The notes beneath the pieces were generated by a model. The model had not been told where the DNA came from and ran no database searches. It saw only the letters and a list, made by a program, of their open reading frames with translations. This document shows, piece after piece, positions 12,634 to 24,145 of a stretch of DNA of 64,000 bases (position 1 is the stretch's first letter; every line of letters starts with the position of its first letter). Origin of the DNA: Flaccisagitta enflata (taxonomy: Eukaryota; Chaetognatha; Sagittoidea; Aphragmophora); the NCBI GenBank assembly GCA_965153355.1, contig OZ231126.1, positions 58,218,001-58,282,000 of the forward strand. The letters are read 5' to 3'. Both the position numbers and the translations under genes were made by a program.

Positions 12634-12850
12634 AGGGCGTTTCTAGTCAAAGACGATCGCGTTTTGAAAGGGCCACTTGGTCGCTCGCTACGTCCGTTCG
12701 CACTCCGCAGCTCTCGCTCCGTTCACGGGCTCGCTCACTCACTTCGCTCACTCCCTCGTGGGACGGTTAAAATTCATGAATATGTGTTTACGCTGTAAAT
12801 GCGTTCAATGGGAACAAATGCGTTTTTCGTCTTCACTAGAAACACGCCCT
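12634..12850 (+). mobile_element. D MITE, 217 bp
   Basis: The left tip AGGGCGTTTCTAGTCAAAGA matches the reverse complement of the right tip (AGGGCGTGTTTCTAGTGAAG) imperfectly over about 28 bp. AAG lies outside both ends, a possible 3-bp duplication. The body is rich in TCGCTC. A second copy is at 20189-20450. Confidence 0.8.
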
Positions 12851-12954
12851 AAGTCATTGTAGATTATTCAATGTGAAAAACTCATCGTTCTCTCCAGGTG
12901 GGGACTAGTGTGAAATCGGCCTTTTTGTCATCAGCAACCTTTAGCTGCCAGTAA

Positions 12955-13195
12955 ATCACAGATTGCAGACCGGGGAAGGCTGATTTCAGGTCTGAGAGGG
13001 TAGATTTCAGCTCTGAGAGGTCAGATTTCAAGCCCGAGAGAGCTTAGGCTAGGGGGGACGAACGGACCAATGGTCGGACAGATGGACGAGCAAAAGTCCC
13101 CCTGCTTCCTCTTACTCCAATTCACAATTTTGCAAAGCAGTGCAGCGGGTATCGTTGACCACATATTGCCCTTAGGCGACCTGTTTTCGTTTTGA
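12955..13195 (+). mobile_element. F2 element, partial
   Basis: Minisatellite-like GATTTCAGGTCTGAGAGG units are followed by the tail GCAGCGGGTATCGTTGACCA, a decayed hairpin (GCCCTTAGGC) and GACCTGTT. Confidence 0.6.
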
Positions 13196-13220
13196 GTTAC
13201 TATTTTGAAACAGGAAATTT

Positions 13221-13390
13221 TTAGTCCGTCCGTCCGTCCGTCCGTCCGTCCGTCCGTCCGTCCGTCCGTCCGTCCGTCCATCACACTTTAATTTTTCAGC
13301 GTCTATGGGGTTTTTGGCCTTGCTGCTCCTGCCCAAATGCTCCACTGACAGATACTGATTTCTCGATTTGTCTCCTGCGTTTTTTTTGTT
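13221..13390 (+). mobile_element. SH-A fragment with (GTCC)n expansion
   Basis: TTAGTCC opens into about 13 GTCC units, then CACACTTTAATTTTT and GGCCTTGCTGCTCCTGCCCA. The 41 bp at 13347-13388 recurs inverted at 15061-15102. Confidence 0.65.
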
Positions 13391-14230
13391 GTTTTTTTTT
13401 CTGTTTTTTTTTTTTCTAATGGGTGGAAATAAAATATGCTCTCTTGTCCACCATAACCCTATGAATCTTTGTCCGCTCACTTTATTTACGACTGACTATT
13501 TTGCATTGTTCGGAAGTAAAATATGGTTTAAAACAAATGAATGCGCTGTCTGCCTCCATGAAATCCTTTTTTCATGGCAACAAAACTGAAGAATTTTCGT
13601 CGCAGTTGCGCGACCGTCACACTGCACTGTCTTAACAGAACGACATTGTAGTGTACACTGAACACTTTAGTCTTAACTCTTACTACGCGAATCAGAAAAA
13701 AAAAGCCGCGCCCTTTTGTAGGTGAGTGGAACAAACAGAAAAATTATTTTAAATTTTTTTGTTTAACTGATTTTAAAGATTTTTGAATTTTCTTGCATTC
13801 TGGACCAATCCCAGGTAAACCTCTATTTTAGAAAAATGCTCATTTTTCAATCGAATCGCAAAACAGAAAATGACAATGTTTTCACTCTTTTTTATGCCAT
13901 TTCTAAACGAATAAAGCTAGAAATACCCGATTGGAGCCAAATGAAAGTTCTCTTTAAAAGCTTTAGAGTGGTGTAAGATATTACTTAATTATTTTGAAAT
14001 TCAATGTGATAAATTGTCATTTAAAAAAAAAGAAAAAAATTTCAAAGCATTTCAGCATGGCGAACCGTGGCAGGTCTTGTCCAGTTTAGTACATCCTGGT
14101 ATTGATTTCTGAGGGTCGTTCATGTGTTTGGTCACGCTGAGAACAGAGTGAGATATTGCGAAAAATTTGGCCGTTAATAAAAAAACAGCATTTTACGAGG
14201 CTGACGTCAAAGCGCAATACGACCACGAAA
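13391..14230. other. No gene seen
   Basis: AT-rich intergenic DNA with T and A homopolymers. No credible coding or structural signal was found. Confidence 0.4.
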
Positions 14231-14236
14231 ACACGC

Positions 14237-14312
<76 letters not shown>

Positions 14313-14335
14313 AACAGAGACAGAGAGAGGAAGGT
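14237..14335. repeat. (GA)n microsatellite
   Basis: GA run passing into CAGAAACAGAGACAGAG. Confidence 0.95.
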
Positions 14336-14815
14336 TGAGAGACAGAGATTAGACAGACACTCAGAAAGCATTTGGTCGACAGACTGATGCATCATCTTTA
14401 TGATAGACTGTGAGCATCTGTCATTCCAAACAGTGTATCGTGCGAGAATGGTACCGGAAACATCCTCTATCTTTGTAAATTATGCCAACGTAAGAAAGCA
14501 AAAGAAAGCGACAGAAAGCCGAAACTATGAGAGCAAATATGAGCAGATCAACGTAAACAAGTCTTTCACAAAAAGGAAAACGGAAGAAAAACGACATGGC
14601 TGTCGTTGGCTCACATTTCACACGTTTTAGAAAAGAAACACCAGCAAAAAAGAACCGCCAGTTCTGGTAAACAGTTGTGGTACTCAGTTGCGCGCATTGT
14701 ATCTCGTTGCTATCAACTCCAAAGCTGCTGTTGGCGAGCTGTTTGCTGAGGTGTGGTAATTGCAAAAACTGCAGCTAAGTTGCGCTATCGCCACCTAGCA
14801 GCAAAGACAACAATA
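14336..14815. other. No gene supported
   Basis: ORFs on both strands (e.g. 14421-14765, minus) lack recognisable domains. Confidence 0.35.
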
Positions 14816-14820
14816 CATCA

Positions 14821-15044
14821 CGATACACGGCTACCCCAGTCGCGTGCGAGTGGGCAGGGGCTGTATTTGAGGTCACTCAATCATTTGGGCAGGTGCTGTG
14901 AGGCCAACGACCGCAAAAAACCAAAAAAAGTAAAGTGTGACGAACGGACCAACTGACGGACGGACCAACGGACGGACGGATCAACGGACGGACGGACCAA
15001 CGGACCGACAAAGCGGGTTGTAGAGTCGCGTAGCACGCGACTAA
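14821..15044 (-). mobile_element. SH-A element, near-complete
   Basis: Reverse copy: GATACACGGCTACCCCAGTC, GCGTGCGAGTGGGCAGGGGC, CATTTGGGCAGG, AAAGTAAAGTGTGACG, the CGGACGGACC tract, GCGGGTTGTAGAG, and hairpin AGTCGCGTGCTACGCGACT read from 15042. Only the GGCCTTGTT tip is lost. Confidence 0.9.
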
Positions 15045-15060
15045 AAAAAAACGAAAAAAA

Positions 15061-15228
15061 AAAAAAAAACGCAGGAGACGAATCGAGAAATCAGTATCTG
15101 TCTCAACGGCCTGTAATGAAGGATTTAGGGATGAAGCGAATTGTAGAATTGCGTTGCTAGCGACGAAAAAAAAAAGGCCAACGAACTGATATAGCGGGGT
15201 GTAGAGTCGCGTTGCACTTTACTAAGAA
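15061..15228 (-). mobile_element. Two tandem SH-A 5'-end remnants
   Basis: GAATTGTAGAATTGCGTTGCTAG ending GCGACG (to 15167) and GCGGGGTGTAGAGTCGCGTT (to 15228) are two decayed 5' ends in a row. Confidence 0.55.
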
Positions 15229-15646
15229 TGTTGAAAAGAGAAACGTCTTAAGATGGTTTCATCATGAAAAGCGCGAATTATAATTCAGTTCATCTCTCGT
15301 GATCTAATTAACGTTAATGGAAATAGTCAATATCCACAACACCGGAGCAGAGAAAAATAGCGCCTCTTGCTTCTTTCTTCTGATGTCCAGTTTCCGAATT
15401 GTTATAAAGAAATTACCAAAACAAAAAAATATATTCTCAGTATAAAAATTTCTTCAGCGTGGGCTTTAGTTTTGATGTAGATATGCCAACACAAAAAATG
15501 AGTCATCTGCAATTCTTTATTCCCAAAACCGTTTCGTTATTTATTGACTTTTTCTTTGTAAGAAACTGCGTTTGGGGGCTTATGTTAAGTTATGACCTGA
15601 TTTTGATAGAGTTTTCCGAACAAAAGAGAAAAAAAAGATGCTTTTT
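15229..15646. other. No gene seen
   Basis: AT-rich spacer; the plus-strand ORF from 15459 runs into an SH-B element and is not convincing. Confidence 0.4.
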
Positions 15647-15803
15647 TAAGTTGCGGACACGCAACTCTATAAGAGGCTTTGTCCGTTGGTCCGTTGGTCC
15701 GTATGTCCGTCGGTCCGTAATGATCGAGTTGGAAAGTGTGAAAACGCGCATTTCCGCCCCTGCCCACCCGTCCGCAACTGGTGGCCGTGTATCCGGCCTT
15801 GTT
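15647..15803 (+). mobile_element. SH-B element, complete
   Basis: 5' hairpin AGTTGCG-GACA-CGCAACT, CTATAAGAGGCTTTGTCCGT, GGTCC tract, AATGATCGAGTTGGAAAGTG, CGCCCCTGCCCACC, distal stem GTCCGCAACT, then GGCCGTGTATCCGGCCTTGTT. Confidence 0.92.
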
Positions 15804-16212
15804 TCATTTCTCATTTGGTTTTGTGTGTTGTGAGTAATATAAAGACAAGCTCGAGAAAGCAAACAATCGAGTTGATTGAACAATGTACATACAATAAAAC
15901 AGAAAAAAAAAAGTAGAACCACAAAAGAAATAAGATAGAGGACGAATTCATCCAAAAACCGTTTTTCATCTTCATCACTTCGTGAGTGGCATGTATTTAT
16001 AGAGAAAGAGAAAAAGAACGAAAAAATCTTAGGTTAGGAAATACAAAATTTAGAGGGAGAAAAAAAAACGGAAACAAAGTAAAAATACGAGAGTGGGAAA
16101 AGAAAATCTAAATTGAAGGAAATCAAGGCCGGGTAAACCCTTTGTCGCGTACAAAACAAAGGCCGGGATTCATACTCCGCCTGCCACTCATAAAGGTCAA
16201 TAAATAGCTACA
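15804..16212. other. Purine-rich spacer
   Basis: Holds two GGCCGGG remnants (near 16126 and 16161) resembling SH 3' tips. No gene. Confidence 0.4.
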
Positions 16213-16392
16213 AAAAGGCCGGATACAAGGCTACCCCAGACGGGTGAGGGTGGGCAAGGACTGTATTTGAGGTCACTAAAGCACTTGGGCAGGAGCAAAA
16301 ACCACAAAGACATCAAAATAGTGAAACATGATGTACCGACCAACCAACCGACGAACAAATTGGGGTGTAGAATCGTGTAGCACGCGACTAAA
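16213..16392 (-). mobile_element. SH-A element, decayed
   Basis: Reverse copy: AAGGCCGGATACAAGGCTAC, GAGGGTGGGCAAGGAC, CACTTGGGCAGGAGCA, GTGTAGAATCGTGTAGCACG, CGACTAAAG. Confidence 0.8.
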
Positions 16393-16560
16393 GAAGCTAA
16401 ATGCTATCGAAAAGAAATAAGACCGACGGACCAACCAACTTGCCAAAGGATTGAGTGACCTATAGAGTTGCACACACGCGACATGGAAGTTGTTGTCGGC
16501 CATCATTTTTTTTTCTCTCTTTTCATCGGGCGACCACATCTTTTAGTAGGTCGAGATAGG

Positions 16561-16953
<393 letters not shown>

Positions 16954-17069
16954 AAAGAAGAAAGAAAGAAAACGAGAAAATAAATACTCGCGAGGTTTCT
17001 AAATCGCAGAAGATTGAAGGGAAATGTTTATGTTAAAAGGAAAGTGAAGCTTTTTACCCGAGATCAATT

Positions 17070-17107
<38 letters not shown>

Positions 17108-17255
17108 AGGATAAAAAAGAAAAAAAAAAGAATGAAATGAAAATGGAAGAAAGAATATCGAAATTGATAACTGGAGACCAAGAAACAGGAGGAAGATTCA
17201 AAAAATTAATTTATCGACGCTGTAAAAATTGGGAAACTCGATAATCTCGATTTAA

Positions 17256-17412
17256 AACAAGGCCGTATAAACCCCCCCCCCCGGGTCGCGGACGAGTGGG
17301 CAGGGGCAGTATAGAAAAAAAAACGCTCACAGTTCAGACCGACGGTCCGATGGACCGACGGATCAACGGACCGACCGACACTTCAAGTAGAGTCGCATGT
17401 CAGCGACTAAAA
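17256..17412 (-). mobile_element. SH-A element (TGAC-stem variant)
   Basis: Reverse copy with AACAAGGCCGTATAAACC, a C homopolymer, distal stem GTCGCGGACGAGTGGGCAGG, GACCGACGG tract, and 5' hairpin AGTCGC-TGACAT-GCGACT read from 17408. Confidence 0.85.
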
Positions 17413-18503
17413 AGTTGTGTATCGAACTCACGTGTGATAGGAAAATCGGCAAGGAAGAGGAAGGGAAGGGGAGGTGTACACTATGCAGTAAAGAAGGGGT
17501 GAAACGTGGAAACGTGTTTCCATGGCAACAAACACCCATGGGCAACAAAGCATCCTTTTATTAGTTTGTTTTCAAATTATCAATCTCTTAAGTCTATTTC
17601 TTTTCTCTAAATGAATTCCCCCGTATTTCCAAGTCTAGACGACATCTACTGTAGCTCCTAAACCTTTAGAGTAACAACGTCGCGACACAACTCAAATGAA
17701 AGATCTTTTGAAGAGCAGCACCAATTTTCCTTAGTTTTTCTCATATTAAGTTTGTTAAAATAGGTTTTAAAAATCCGTCATTTTTTTTATGACGCCAAGG
17801 TTATCAGATGAGAATTAGCAATTTGGGTAGACTCAGAGTGGATGTTTGCAAAGTTAGTTTTACTGAATAGAAAACTAGGAGTAATGCGCGTGGTAACTAG
17901 TCACTACGGGCTCACAAGGCTCTCTTCAACATTTTTCAGTTTGGGTATAGTTAGGGATGTTGTTCCACTTGTTAAATCACTCTTTAACACTTCTACGATT
18001 CAAAGATTTCCGATCTGATCATGTTCTTGATGTTAGAAGCTTCATTATCATCAGATCCGGTTCGAGACTATTTACACTCTTTGATTAAGAGCCATATCAG
18101 TTAAGAATAGAGCAAAGGTGTCATGATAATAGATTGTTGGTGTTATGAGTGTCGTATTGAGTCTGCACCTTGACACAAAGAGATCTGGCCTAGTCATAAA
18201 TCTAAACTCGTTTCAATTTAAAACCTACAAAACAAGGCGGATTTTGATTCAAGGTCGGAGTCAGACGAAGGTGAAATTTCATGAGTCAACCTATTTTTTC
18301 CAATATCATCAATATTAATTAGCATTTTCTCACCATCTGGAAACAAAATTTCATTTAATAGACTTAATGTTTTTGCAAAGAAAATCATTTTAACATTCAA
18401 AGCAAGTATAAGATATTGGTATAAATGTTAGAAAAAACAGGTTGTTTAAGAAAACTTCTTTTTACAATCTGATATATCTTGGGTGAAAAAAAATGGCATT
18501 TTC

Positions 18504-18535
<32 letters not shown>

Positions 18536-18856
18536 TTTTCTTAAAACATTAAAGAAAAAGGCCATGTTTTTGAAAATGCAAAATTTTGCATCTAGAAGCA
18601 GTTATATAATTTCACCCAATAACTTTTGGAAATTTTTTTCATGGTTTTGTTAAAAACGTTCATAATTGTCTTTGATAACTTTGGTCTTTAAACAGTAAAC
18701 AATTAGTAATTTCTGTTTTTTTATTTTTTGAAAATACTATTAGAGTAATCAAAAATAAAAAAATATTCTTAAATCCAATGGAGATTATTGTATGAAATAG
18801 TTCATCAAGACTGAAAATCCAATTTCGTCTTCGTTTGTACTGTGACGTATGTGTGT
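17413..18856. other. No gene; one I repeat at 17872-17980
   Basis: AT-rich. About 107 bp at 17872-17980 (GAAAACTAGGAGTAATGCGC start) is directly repeated at 46486-46592. A poly-A run lies at 18506-18532. Confidence 0.5.
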
Positions 18857-19012
<156 letters not shown>

Positions 19013-19689
19013 GTCCAAAGTTTAAGAAGGAGTATAAACCAACACAAAGAATACAACAGTCCTAACTTGAAACAAGCAAGAGCAAAACAAGTTTGATAGA
19101 CAAACAACAGATGCGCCCTCGTCGTTACTGGTAAGTTTATTTGCACTGTCACTTAGCAGGTAGTTTACTGGAAAAGATAACATGAATAGATGTGAAGAAA
19201 GTAGGATACTATTTGCATAAAGTAGTTGAGTGTTCATTTTTCATGAATTCCTTATTTCTAAATTTTTTTTCTTTAAAAGTATCATTGGAAATAAAGATTT
19301 GGAGACTAAATGCAATCCACTTCTTTCTTATGACATTTTTTACTTCATTCGGTCTTTAAAGAACTTCATGAATAGGCTGGGTCCACGGTGACGATTTGAG
19401 AAACACTCTTGCTCCAAGAACTTTTCATGTAATGTTCCTATGATGAAATCAGAGTCATATCTACTTGTAAAATCAATTCTGACAAAATTGAGCCAGACCG
19501 TCATTGCGATATGTTCAGTGAATTTTAAGTTAAAAAAGCCATTTTTTTTTCTTTTTTCAAAAAGATGTTTTCCGGAGACATGGTCACTTTGTAAGTGCGT
19601 GTGACTGCATATAAATCGTGTGTGTGTGTGTGTGTGTGCGTGAGGCAGATCTATATTGACCTTGCCTATCCAAACTACTGAGTCAACTT
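19013..19689. other. No gene seen
   Basis: AT-rich; short (GT)n at 19620-19640. Confidence 0.4.
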
Positions 19690-19954
19690 AGCGATTATCA
19701 GCCTGTACAGTCGAGTTTGAGGCATGAGACCTGGTGGGCAGGCTTGAGGCCTGTGGGGCAGATTTGATTCCTGCAGGGATGATTTGGGGCCTTGAGGGCT
19801 ATACAAAAGGGTTAATTAGTGGGCTCGGATGTCCAAAATTAGGCCTGATAGTGCTGATTTGAGGCCCCAATAGCCATGGGGCAGGGGCGGAAGGACGGAT
19901 GTCTGGAATCTCACCGCTGTGTTCCACAGGACATGGGCCCTTTGGGTCGCTGCC
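19690..19954 (-). mobile_element. F1 element, 5' part only
   Basis: Minisatellite-like GGCAGATTTGATTCCTGCAG units lead to CCGCTGTGTTCCACAGGACA and GGGCCCTTTGGGTCGCTGCC. No tail was seen. Confidence 0.6.
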
Positions 19955-19963
19955 CAAAGACGA

Positions 19964-20620
19964 CAAGTCATCAAAGGATCGCACATGGTCCGCGATCAGC
20001 AGGATCTGTTGCCCTGTCATGAGGCGAGGTGAGAGCACGGCAGCGGCCACAAAGAGCCGTTGTTCCATAAAACACATGGGTGAACCGTTACATTAATTAA
20101 GACATGAGAGGCTGATGTTAGACCTAAGAGAGCTGATACCAGGCTTGGGAGGGCTAATATCAGGTCTGGGGGGCTTAGTATGGGTCTTAGGGCGTGTTTC
20201 TAGTGAAGATGATTAACGCGTTTCTCTCCATAAAACGCGATTACAGCATGATTGCATATCCATGAATTTCAACTGTCCCATGAGGGAGTGAGCGAAGTGA
20301 GTGGGCGAGCCCGTGAACTGAGGGAGGGAAGCGAGCATAGCAAAGCGAGCGTAGCAAAGTGGAGCGCTGCGGAGTGAGCGGTGCGAGCGAACGAACATAG
20401 AGAGCGACCAAGTGGCCCGTTCAAAATGCGATTGTATCTGACTAGAGAGTTGGTTTGAGGCCTGAGAGGACTGATTTACATCGCCAAAGACTAAATTCTA
20501 GGCCTCAATATGCTGGATTGAGGGTTTAGGCCTCGGGAGCGGGGGGGGGGGGAGGGGGGTACGTACAGACGTGATGGTTCACCCCTGTGTTTTAACAGGA
20601 CATCGGCGGCTGCTCAAAAA
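19964..20620 (-). mobile_element. F1 element carrying a D MITE
   Basis: Reverse copy. It starts with the tail AAGTCATCAAAGGATCGCAC, continues GCACGGCAGCGGCCACAAAG, minisatellite units and a G homopolymer (20540-20560), and ends GGTTCACCCCTGTGTTTTAA then CAGGACATCGGCGGCTGC. A D MITE interrupts the minisatellite. Confidence 0.75.
20189..20450 (-). mobile_element. D MITE, second copy, nested in F1
   Basis: Inverted relative to 12634-12850. The intact tip is AGGGCGTGTTTCTAGTGAAG. The body matches over the GAGCGAAGTGAGTGGGCGAG region, with extra GCGAGCATAGC-type duplications. The far tip is degraded (CTGACTAGAGAG). Confidence 0.8.
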
Positions 20621-20804
20621 GCGTATTACACAATAACACGGCCTAATAGATAAAGAATGAATTCAATCATAGGCAGATCACGTCGAAATTCAGGACAATC
20701 ATTACGAGACAAGATGGAGGAATAGGGAAAGGAGGAAGAGGGGCAGGAGAGGGAGGAAGGGGGCAGGAGAAAGAGGAAGGAATGCGTGCTGGTAAGTCGT
20801 CTCC

Positions 20805-20930
20805 TTAGGTGCGACAAAGCACCTCTATAACTGGCTGTGTCCGTTGGTCGGATGGTTGGTTGGTCTGTGGGGTAACGCATTCATTCGACGATCCACACGT
20901 CGCACCTTATTGGCCTACTTGGCCTTATTT
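20805..20930 (+). mobile_element. SH-G element, complete
   Basis: 5' hairpin AGGTGC-GACAAA-GCACCT, CTATAACTGGCTGTGTCCGT, GGTCGGATGGTTGG tract, GTAACGCATTCATTCGACGA, distal stem GTCGCACCT, then TATTGGCCTACTTGGCCTTA. Close copy at 37221-37362. Confidence 0.9.
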
Positions 20931-21075
20931 TCAAAGTATTTTCAAAATCAAATACTTGCCAGATCACTGACTAAGTGGTGAATAAATATCAAATAGTTAA
21001 ACTAAGCATTTCTAAGGAATCGCATGGGCGATGGGGCAAGCAAATTTTGGACGGCCTACAACAGATCTTTCTTAT

Positions 21076-21266
21076 TAGTTACGGTCATGCAACTTAATAA
21101 GAGGCTTTGTCCGTCTGTTGGTCCATCAGTCGGTCCATCAGTCCATCTGTCATTCCGCCCGTAAGCATGAGTCGGTGTGGAAAGGGGTGTTGGGTGAGGT
21201 GTGGATGGGGGTTGGCTGCCCCTGTCCACCCGTCCGCAACAATATTGTGACCCCGCGTCACTTGTT
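21076..21266 (+). mobile_element. SH-B2 element
   Basis: Decayed hairpin AGTTACGGTCATGCAACT, AATAAGAGGCTTTGTCCGTC, tract, GTCCGCAACAATATTGTGAC, CCCGCGTCACTTG. The 3' end differs from SH-B: the distal stem runs into a GTGAC/GTCAC hairpin. Confidence 0.8.
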
Positions 21267-21629
21267 TGAACTGGTGGGAGTCATATATGTTTGGGGTAAC
21301 CATCGATGAAGAGGAGCAGACCAGCTCAATGACCAATTCAAGGATGCTGTTTTCTTAGATCTCTGCTGTAGTAGGAGGGTTCGTCGAGTTGTTACAAAAC
21401 TGGTTGGCAGCGGTACCAGCCAATGCCCCTAAAGATTGATGCTCCTTTAGATACACAACATGTAGAGCAATTCTTGCGAATCACCGGGAAGGCGGGTAAG
21501 AGAAGAGCAAGGCTCTATCGAAGCAAAGGGAAAACGGTGGATGCTAGGCGGACACATTGGAGAATAAAAAAAAACAAAAAAAAAAAAAACAACAGAAGCA
21601 GCTAGTAACAATGACGAAGGCGATGGCGA

Positions 21630-21760
21630 CGACGACGACAATGACAACACCAGCAACAACAGTAACAACAATGACAGGGACAACAACAACAATGACAATG
21701 ACAACAACACTGACAACGACAATGACAAAGAAAACAGCAACAATAGCAGCTGCCACAGCC

Positions 21761-21855
<95 letters not shown>

Positions 21856-22047
21856 AAACAGCAGCACCAGCAGCGAAAGCAGAAGCTGAAATAGATACAG
21901 CAGTGATAACGAGTTGTTATTTAAAAACACAAACCAAATCATTAACAACAGCAACAACAACAACAACAACAACAATAACAATAACAAAACAACAACAACA
22001 ACAACAACAACGACGACGACGACAACAACAACAACAACAACAACAGT
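21630..22047. repeat. (CAA)n microsatellite cluster
   Basis: Main pure run at 21764-21855; a second at 21950-22045 with CGA interruptions. No coding support on either strand. Confidence 0.95.
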
Positions 22048-22589
22048 CGCCTATGGAACAACATGCGACATGCGAAAGATCAAGTTTAAAAGATTCCTCT
22101 CATACCTTAGTTGTTTATATTTCAAGTTTGAAAGCTGTAATTGTTGTATTCAGTGAATGGATTTTATGTTTTTATGTTTTAAGTTGAAAAAATGTTGAAT
22201 TCCATGATCATAACTCATACGATTATCTTCCATCTATTGTTGCTAATTCACTCAACGATTTGGTGTTGGAAGGAAGAAAAGTGAAAAAAAATGATTTTTT
22301 GCTTTAAAATTGCATTTTTCAATCCAATGACGGTCTGAGAAGATCATGTTGGAAATGATTATGCAAATAGACTGGGCTCTATTTATGCATGTAGAAGGTG
22401 AAAATCACTTGGAGTAAGAGATATTTTGAAATGGCAAAAATGAGCCCAGCCTATCCATGAATGATGTGCTGGATATGTTAAAGTAAAGCATGGATTTTAA
22501 TATAAGAAAAATTGAATTGGGAGGGATGGGGGTTTGATCAACATAGACAATCAAGCTAGCTAAACAGTTGGGGACTGTTTGGGAGAGCA
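22048..22589. other. No gene seen
   Basis: AT-rich spacer. Confidence 0.4.
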
Positions 22590-22963
22590 GCTTATAGAGA
22601 TGCGAGGACGCATCTTATAATGGTTAGGGGTGGTTTTTTGAGTGTGTGGGAGTGCGTAAACTGAATTTGAGAAAATGGGAGATGGACCTGCGGACGGACA
22701 CACCCTCTTATAGAGATGCGAGGACGCATCTAATAATGGTTAGGGGTGGTTTTTGAGTGTGTGGGAGTGCGTAAACTGAATTTGAGAAAATGGGAGACGG
22801 ACCTACGGACGGACACACCCTCTTATAGAGATGTGAGGACGCATCTAATAATGGTTAGGGGTGGTTTTTGAGTGTGTGGGAGTGCGTAAACTGAATTTGA
22901 GAAAATGGGAGACGGACCTACGGACGGACACACCCTCTTATAGAGATGCGAGGACGCATCTAA
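22590..22963 (-). mobile_element. SH-H tandem array, three 115-bp units
   Basis: Hairpins AGATGCG-TCCT-CGCATCT (read in reverse) occur at about 22590, 22706, 22821 and 22936. The units between them are almost identical (GTTAGGGGTGGTTTTTGAGT, then GGACGGACACACCCTCTTAT). Units join head to tail and the array ends in a further hairpin. Confidence 0.9.
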
Positions 22964-23343
22964 AAAGAGACAAAAAAATCATCTAGCATTTCTCATTTCT
23001 TAGCAAACGCTGTTCGTCCCCAACTATATTTAAACACTCTACACTCAAATATTCATCCTGTCTATTACACCCCGTCAAATGTCTCTCATCAATCATAGCA
23101 TGAAAACCGAAGCTTGTCATAGGAATTTCTGCGCAGAGTTCCTGAAGCTGCATGTCGATCAGCGGGCAAGTACGGCAGTTTGAACATAAACCTTATAAGT
23201 TATAAGATAGTTCTAAACAGTCGTGGGAGGGACCGCCAATGGTAATTCCCCCCCCCCCCTAATGTCAACGCGCATCTCATTCTTCTTAGATTCCCCCCCC
23301 CCCCCGACTTTTTCCTGTCCGATTTACTTGTTGCGTTTTGTCA
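22964..23343. other. No gene seen
   Basis: AT-rich spacer with C homopolymers at 23249 and 23294. Confidence 0.4.
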
Positions 23344-23432
23344 CGCGAGTTATATCAGAAAATGCGTACTGGATGGATGGACCGACGGATGGATAGACTC
23401 TCTTATAAGTTTTAGAAATGCGATTTAACATA
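23344..23432 (-). mobile_element. SH-H-like remnant
   Basis: GGATGGACCGACGGATGGAT, ACTCTCTTATAAG and AAATGCGATTT recall the SH-H 5' end in reverse. Confidence 0.5.
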
Positions 23433-23734
23433 TCTAAGAAGGTAAAGACATCAAACGTTTTTTTTCTCTCGCAAAAATACAGTATTTAAGGATGTGTACA
23501 GCAAAAATTTGTCGCACGGCTCCAAAAAGCAGATTCTAAGCGATGTAGATTTTAGCGTGGATTTGCAGTATCATGAATTCACGGATTAAGAAAAGAGTGA
23601 CAGCTTTCAAGTTTCATCATTTTTTCTTTCGAGTATAAATCCCAAATGCCAATTTACATCATTACGCCAAACGGCTGACGATGGCCGAGACCCGAAAAAG
23701 AAGAAAAAATGAACTTGATCCACTTTTGAATTTT

Positions 23735-23922
23735 TAGTCGCGTGCTACGCGACTCTATAACCTGCTTTGTTGGTCCGTCCGTCCGTCGGTCCGTCACACT
23801 TTACTTTTTTGGTTTTTTTGCGGTCTTTAGCCTCACTGCTCCTGCCCAAATGATGAAGCGACCTCGAATATGGCCCCTACCCACCCGCACACGACTTAGG
23901 TAGCCGTGTATCCGGCCTTGTT
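23735..23922 (+). mobile_element. SH-A element, type copy
   Basis: Hairpin AGTCGCG-TGCTA-CGCGACT, CTATAACCTGCTTTGT, (GTCC) tract, CACACTTTACTTTTTTGG, CTCACTGCTCCTGCCCAAAT, GGCCCCTACCCACC, distal stem GCACACGACT, GGTAGCCGTGTATCCGGCCT, TGTT. Confidence 0.93.
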
Positions 23923-23939
23923 TTTTTTGGTCTAAATTG

Positions 23940-24042
<103 letters not shown>

Positions 24043-24115
24043 CGCCATCATTTCATTGTTCCAGTGAATGAATTCAAATCCATAAATGGTGATCAATCAT
24101 GAATGTCTCTGCTTT

Positions 24116-24145
24116 TTAGGTGCGCCATAGCACCTCTACATCAGC
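24116..24145 (+). mobile_element. SH-G 5' end only
   Basis: TTAGGTGC-GCCATA-GCACCTCTACATC: the stem is intact but the rest of the element is missing. Confidence 0.6.

Noticed and set aside
14421-14765. 114-residue minus-strand ORF as a gene
   Set aside because: No domain, splice context or conserved pattern; likely chance.
18060-18075. CCGGTTCGAGAC as a tRNA B box
   Set aside because: No matching A box or foldable arms upstream.
22590-22963. CRISPR-like array (hairpin repeats with regular spacing)
   Set aside because: The spacers are nearly identical to each other, the genome is eukaryotic and no cas genes are present; it is a tandem SH-H array.
23735-23922. SH elements as ordinary TIR transposons (cut-and-paste MITEs)
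   Set aside because: The two extreme tips (TTTAG and GGCCTTGTT) are not inverted repeats of each other, only the subterminal stems are, and no target duplication was seen at nested insertions.
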